DNA from: Marinomonas sp. TW1
Lineage (GTDB): Bacteria; Pseudomonadota; Gammaproteobacteria; Pseudomonadales; Marinomonadaceae
Assembly: GCF_001625355.1 (NCBI RefSeq)
Contig: NZ_JSEE01000003.1
Span: 62,001 to 126,000, forward strand
Length of the DNA stretch: 64,000 nucleotides
Direction of reading: 5' to 3'
Part shown: positions 63,456 through 64,000 of the stretch, piece by piece
How positions within the stretch are numbered: the stretch's first letter is position 1
How the letters are laid out: each line of letters opens with the position of its first letter
Notes under the pieces: generated by a model
The model's input: only the letters and a program-made list of their open reading frames with translations
Told to the model about the DNA's origin: nothing
The model's database searches: none
Program-made: the position numbers and the translations under genes

Positions 63456-64000
63456 GAGTTTGTATCGTCGCATGCTGACCTTTGCCAATGCTCGGCTTTG
63501 GCAGTTAGTTCACATCGACATTTTGCTGATTGGTTCCTTGTTGCTGTTGATTGGCGGTGGCCTGTTTGTGCTGTATTCCGCATCAGGTCAGAATGTCGCC
63601 ATGGTGGAACGACAAGTTTTTCGTTTTGCTGTGGGGATGATGGTGTGTTTGGTATTAGCGCAATTACCGCCTAAATACATGCGCCGGGCCTCACCTGCCT
63701 TGTATGTTTTTATTGTTTTTTTGCTTATTGGTGTATTGATGTTTGGGGTTGGCGCAAAGGGCGCTCAACGTTGGCTATCTTTGCCAGGCGGTTTGCGTTT
63801 TCAGCCGTCTGAAATTATGAAGATTGTCATGCCGATGATGGTCGCTTGGTATTTTTCTAATAGGGCTTTGCCTCCTAGTTTTAAGCAGATCTTGACGGTC
63901 ATCGGATTAATTGTGATGCCTGTCTTGTTGATTGCTAAGCAACCCGACTTGGGAACCTCCTTGCTGGTCGCAGTGTCTGGTATCTTTGCGTTGTTTTTGG
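63448..64000 (+). CDS. rodA: Peptidoglycan glycosyltransferase RodA (partial, runs past the window)
   Basis: The ATG at 63448 lies inside the end of mrdA, preceded by AAGGGAAAGG. 184 codons are visible with no stop. The translation (MSESLYRRMLTFANARLWQLVHID, then LLLLIGGGLFVLYSASGQN, GAKGAQRWLSLPGGLRFQPSEIMKI and AKQPDLGTSLLVA) has the SEDS-family RWL and QPSE motifs and the catalytic Asp in QPDLGT. RodA polymerises glycan strands together with PBP2. Confidence 0.94.
   Translation, partial: MSESLYRRMLTFANARLWQLVHIDILLIGSLLLLIGGGLFVLYSASGQNVAMVERQVFRFAVGMMVCLVLAQLPPKYMRRASPALYVFIVFLLIGVLMFGVGAKGAQRWLSLPGGLRFQPSEIMKIVMPMMVAWYFSNRALPPSFKQILTVIGLIVMPVLLIAKQPDLGTSLLVAVSGIFALFL

Overview
The window reads as chromosomal DNA of a marine-type gammaproteobacterium, most likely Marinomonas or a close relative in the Oceanospirillales. 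This is inferred from gene content and order: rluA-rapA, a serC-pheA-tyrA/aroA-cmk-rpsA block, divergent ubiG/gyrA, FabV as enoyl-ACP reductase, and a proA-nadD-rsfS-rlmH-mrdA-rodA cluster. The GC content looks moderate. No rRNA, tRNA, CRISPR array, insertion sequence or prophage was recognised.

Region 1-6280 is accessory and shows wear. It holds a PhzF-family gene cut by the left edge, a frameshifted gene remnant, a thioesterase-like gene and an alpha/beta-hydrolase gene that diverge from a GlxA-type AraC regulator, and a second, broken copy of the start of the PhzF gene. The two PhzF starts form a ~258-bp direct repeat around a 3.2-kb module. An orphan membrane protein, an interspersed hairpin repeat and a tandem array of 143-bp units with REP-like palindromes follow.

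Region 6280-30600 is mostly housekeeping with some signalling: rluA, rapA, yigZ, rmuC, a CDF metal transporter, rdgC, tdk, ybfE, prc, apeB, tolC, a secreted unknown, xni, a two-gene chemoreceptor/NIT-like pair, gltX, a large chemoreceptor and a DUF3301 protein. It ends with an AraC regulator plus flavodoxin operon behind a near-perfect Fur box.

Region 30600-47450 carries two two-component systems (DctBD-like and BaeSR-like), an AEC transporter, an acyltransferase, yeeN, a DUF1289 protein, a glycosyltransferase, fabV, a secreted unknown, a large M16 protease, yciK and ubiG.

Region 47450-64000 is core: gyrA; serC-pheA-tyrA/aroA-like-cmk-rpsA (serine and aromatic amino acid synthesis feeding into CMP kinase and ribosomal protein S1); trmO with a small unknown gene; and proA-nadD-rsfS-rlmH-mrdA-rodA, with rodA cut by the right edge. 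The most notable observation is that the AroA half of the TyrA-AroA fusion keeps the EPSP-synthase fold pattern but has lost most catalytic and substrate-binding residues, so it looks like a catalytically dead pseudo-enzyme domain retained in frame.
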